DNA from: an uncultured Eubacteriales bacterium
GTDB lineage: Bacteria > Bacillota > Clostridia > Christensenellales > Aristaeellaceae
Direction of reading: 5' to 3'
Assembly: GCA_902761755.1 (NCBI GenBank)
Contig: CACWLP010000022.1
Span: 1 to 63,013, forward strand
DNA: 63,013 bases
Part shown: piece by piece, positions 61,467-63,013 of the stretch
How the letters are laid out: each line of letters opens with the position of its first letter
Position numbering within the stretch: position 1 is the first letter of the stretch
The notes under the pieces: generated by a model
What the model saw: the letters and a program-made list of their open reading frames with translations, nothing else
Database searches by the model: none
What the model was told of the DNA's origin: nothing
Program-made: the position numbers and the translations under genes

Positions 61467-61487
61467 AATATCCGGAGGCGATGAAGA

Positions 61488-62828
61488 ATGAAACGGCTGT
61501 GCGCACTGGTGCTGGCGTTGATCCTGGCGCTGCCGATGGCGGCGTGTGCGGAAAAGGTGACGGCCCTGCCGTCCGCGCTGCAGGTGAGCTATACGGTGGA
61601 CGAGCATTTTATCAACAATAAAAAGAGCTTTGTTTATAAGGAGCATATCCGGACGTGCCAGGAGGCGGTGGACGCGGAGATCAACGGCATTGCGGACCGG
61701 TACGAGGAGACCCAGACGGAGCTGCTGCAGCCGGACAAGAAGCAGAACGCCAAGCGCAACAGCCGCCTGGATATCCATATCGTTACCACGCGGTGCGGGG
61801 AAAAATGCCTGAGCTTTCTGGTGCTGGCCCGGGATTCCTATTACCGGGCGCAGCGGTTTTCGCCCTTCGAGACCCGGGTGTACGACATGGAAACCGGGAA
61901 GCAGGTGACGCTCAAGAATCTGTTCGCCCCGGACAGCGGCGCATGGGACGTGCTGTCCGCCGCCGTGCGGGAGGGATTGACGGCGTACTTTCCCAAGGAA
62001 GAGCCGGACGCCGCGGCGCTGGACGCCCTGTGCAGCCGGGAGGGCATCGAAAACGCCGCGTTCACGCTGGGGCCGGTGTGCCTGACGCTGCATTACGAAG
62101 CCCGCGCCCTGTATCCGGACCGGCCCACCCTGATGCGGGTGACGGTGCCCTACGGGAAGCTGACGGAATATATGACGGAGGAAGGAAAAGCGCTGACGGA
62201 CAATTCCATGTATAAAATGGTGGCGCTGACCTTCGACGACGGGCCGTCCTACACCAGCACCATCAAGATCATCAACGAGCTGCGCCACGCCGGGGCCCAG
62301 GCCACGTTTTTCCTGGTGGGCGACCGGATCGAGGAATACAAGGACGTGGTGATGCGGGAAAACGACGAATGCCATTCCCTCCAGAGCCACCACTACAAGC
62401 ACGTGGACGCGGACAAATCCACGGTGGAGCGGGTGCAGAACTATACCAAGAAATTTTACGACACCCTGACGGACGCGGTGGGCTCCGCGCCCCTGATGCT
62501 GCGGGCCCCCTACGGCAATTTTTCCATGTTCCGCAAGGCGAAGGTGAACCTGCCCTTCATCGAATGGGACGTGGACACCAAGGACTGGACGGGAAAATCC
62601 AAAAACGGCGTGCTCAGCGTGGTGAAGGAGCTGACGAAGGACGGCAGCATCATCCTGATGCACGATATCAAGGAAAAAACCCCGGAATCCGCCAAGGCCG
62701 TGATCGAATGGCTGCACCAGAACGGCTACCTGTGCGTGACCGTGGAGGATCTGTTCCTGTATAACGGCCGCCCCATGGAGCCCAACAAGGTTTATTACCG
62801 GGTGGACCCGTATACGGAGGAAGAATAA
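61488..62828 (+). CDS. PdaC-like polysaccharide deacetylase lipoprotein (CE4)
   Basis: A 446-residue lipoprotein with lipobox MAAC (Cys20). Residues 30-225 resemble the DUF3298/RsiV-like extracellular region of PdaC (SYTVDEHFINNKKSF, TRVYDMETGKQVTLKNLFA). Residues 240-430 are a NodB deacetylase: LTFDDGPSYTST (catalytic DD), SHHYKHV (metal histidines), LRAPYGN, WDVDTKDW and ILMHD. It probably removes acetyl groups from cell-wall glycan, a lysozyme-resistance function. Start after GGAGGCGATGAAG. A CCCGGGAGA hairpin follows the stop, but without a T-run in this direction. Confidence 0.92.
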   Translation: MKRLCALVLALILALPMAACAEKVTALPSALQVSYTVDEHFINNKKSFVYKEHIRTCQEAVDAEINGIADRYEETQTELLQPDKKQNAKRNSRLDIHIVTTRCGEKCLSFLVLARDSYYRAQRFSPFETRVYDMETGKQVTLKNLFAPDSGAWDVLSAAVREGLTAYFPKEEPDAAALDALCSREGIENAAFTLGPVCLTLHYEARALYPDRPTLMRVTVPYGKLTEYMTEEGKALTDNSMYKMVALTFDDGPSYTSTIKIINELRHAGAQATFFLVGDRIEEYKDVVMRENDECHSLQSHHYKHVDADKSTVERVQNYTKKFYDTLTDAVGSAPLMLRAPYGNFSMFRKAKVNLPFIEWDVDTKDWTGKSKNGVLSVVKELTKDGSIILMHDIKEKTPESAKAVIEWLHQNGYLCVTVEDLFLYNGRPMEPNKVYYRVDPYTEEE

Positions 62829-62883
62829 CCCCGCAGCCCGGGAGAGAAAATCTCCCGGTACGAAAAAAAGGGGCCGGCAAGGC

Positions 62884-63009
62884 CCCCCAGACTGTCGACA
62901 AAGCATCCTGGGGAAGTATGAAGGGGCTTCGGCCCCTTCATCAACCATCCGCAGGACCGGGTTTGCCGGTCCGAGGAACGGTCAGTATGACCGTTTCCTC
63001 TATCAATTT
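62884..63009 (-). repeat. multi-hairpin dispersed repeat A, copy 2 (inverse)
   Basis: The reverse complement matches 17451-17653 in three blocks but lacks the 70-base internal part. ATGAAGGGG and CCCCTTCAT here form one compact hairpin. The element reaches the right edge of the window and may continue. Confidence 0.85.
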
Positions 63010-63013
63010 CTGG

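Noticed and set aside
62837-62869. Intrinsic terminator after the deacetylase gene
   Set aside because: The CCCGGGAGA hairpin is followed by an A-run, not a T-run, in the direction of transcription.

Overview
The window looks like a piece of chromosome from an anaerobic, spore-forming, high-GC member of the Clostridia. The evidence is pyruvate:ferredoxin oxidoreductase and rubrerythrin (anaerobic metabolism and oxygen defence), sporulation-type genes (ytfJ/gerW with its DUF2953 partner, a GerMN protein, a DacF-type carboxypeptidase, a SpoVB-like flippase), a T-box leader, KtrAB, lipoproteins with Gram-positive lipoboxes, and strong GGAGG ribosome binding sites throughout. Genus cannot be read from the sequence. 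Most genes are GC-rich; one block at about 32.6-34.9 kb is clearly AT-rich and looks acquired.

Layout. 0-2.5 kb: a broken phosphoglycerate mutase gene (gpmA) and a displaced piece of it, separated by a YdcF-type membrane protein. 2.7-8.1 kb: a GH10-GH9 plant-polysaccharide hydrolase fusion, then a phosphoesterase and a ParB-like/BMP sensor fusion. 8.4-12.2 kb: a PAS/GGDEF/EAL c-di-GMP protein followed by a LacI-type sensor with no DNA-binding domain. 12.3-17.3 kb: rpsT, an LMW phosphatase, trkA-trkH, two coupled tiny genes and a QueT transporter. 17.7-20.5 kb: a DUF937 protein with a histone-like tail, a membrane protein, a small acidic protein and a coiled-coil protein. 20.5-24.2 kb: a two-component system running into two methionine sulfoxide reductases and a LOG-family gene. 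24.4-28 kb: nifJ. 28-32.6 kb: GerMN, a CPT-like kinase, rluB and the DUF2953-ytfJ-dacF operon.

32.8-34.8 kb is an AT-rich island with an HSDR_N (PD-(D/E)XK type) gene, a DUF3800 gene and a three-hairpin RNA candidate overlapping the DUF3800 stop codon. It is followed by a T-box leader controlling an XRE-cupin-AMP-ligase fusion. 37.5-43 kb holds a tandem palindrome array, two acetyltransferases, an RNase PH/RdgB fusion, a YfcE phosphodiesterase and KtrA/KtrB. 43-49.4 kb holds exported proteins and lipoproteins, a PII-like/antiporter pair, a GlsB-like protein and an HTH protein. 49.5-55 kb is a five-gene redox/sugar-acid operon that ends in KDPG aldolase and DUF1858. 55-58.4 kb holds a SpoVB-like flippase, a YugP-type peptidase and an AI-2E exporter. 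58.4-60.1 kb is an oriC-like region with DnaA boxes and a DnaA-trio tract immediately before dnaN, but with neither dnaA nor recF next to it. The window closes with rubrerythrin, a PdaC-like deacetylase lipoprotein and a repeat.

Three dispersed repeat families occur in the intergenic spaces (palindromes with a tail, a 270-380 bp element and a 125-200 bp multi-hairpin element). In each, copies differ by paired changes that keep the stems. Potassium handling (TrkAH plus KtrAB) and second-messenger or PII-type sensing recur. Many genes overlap by four bases (ATGA), marking tight operons.
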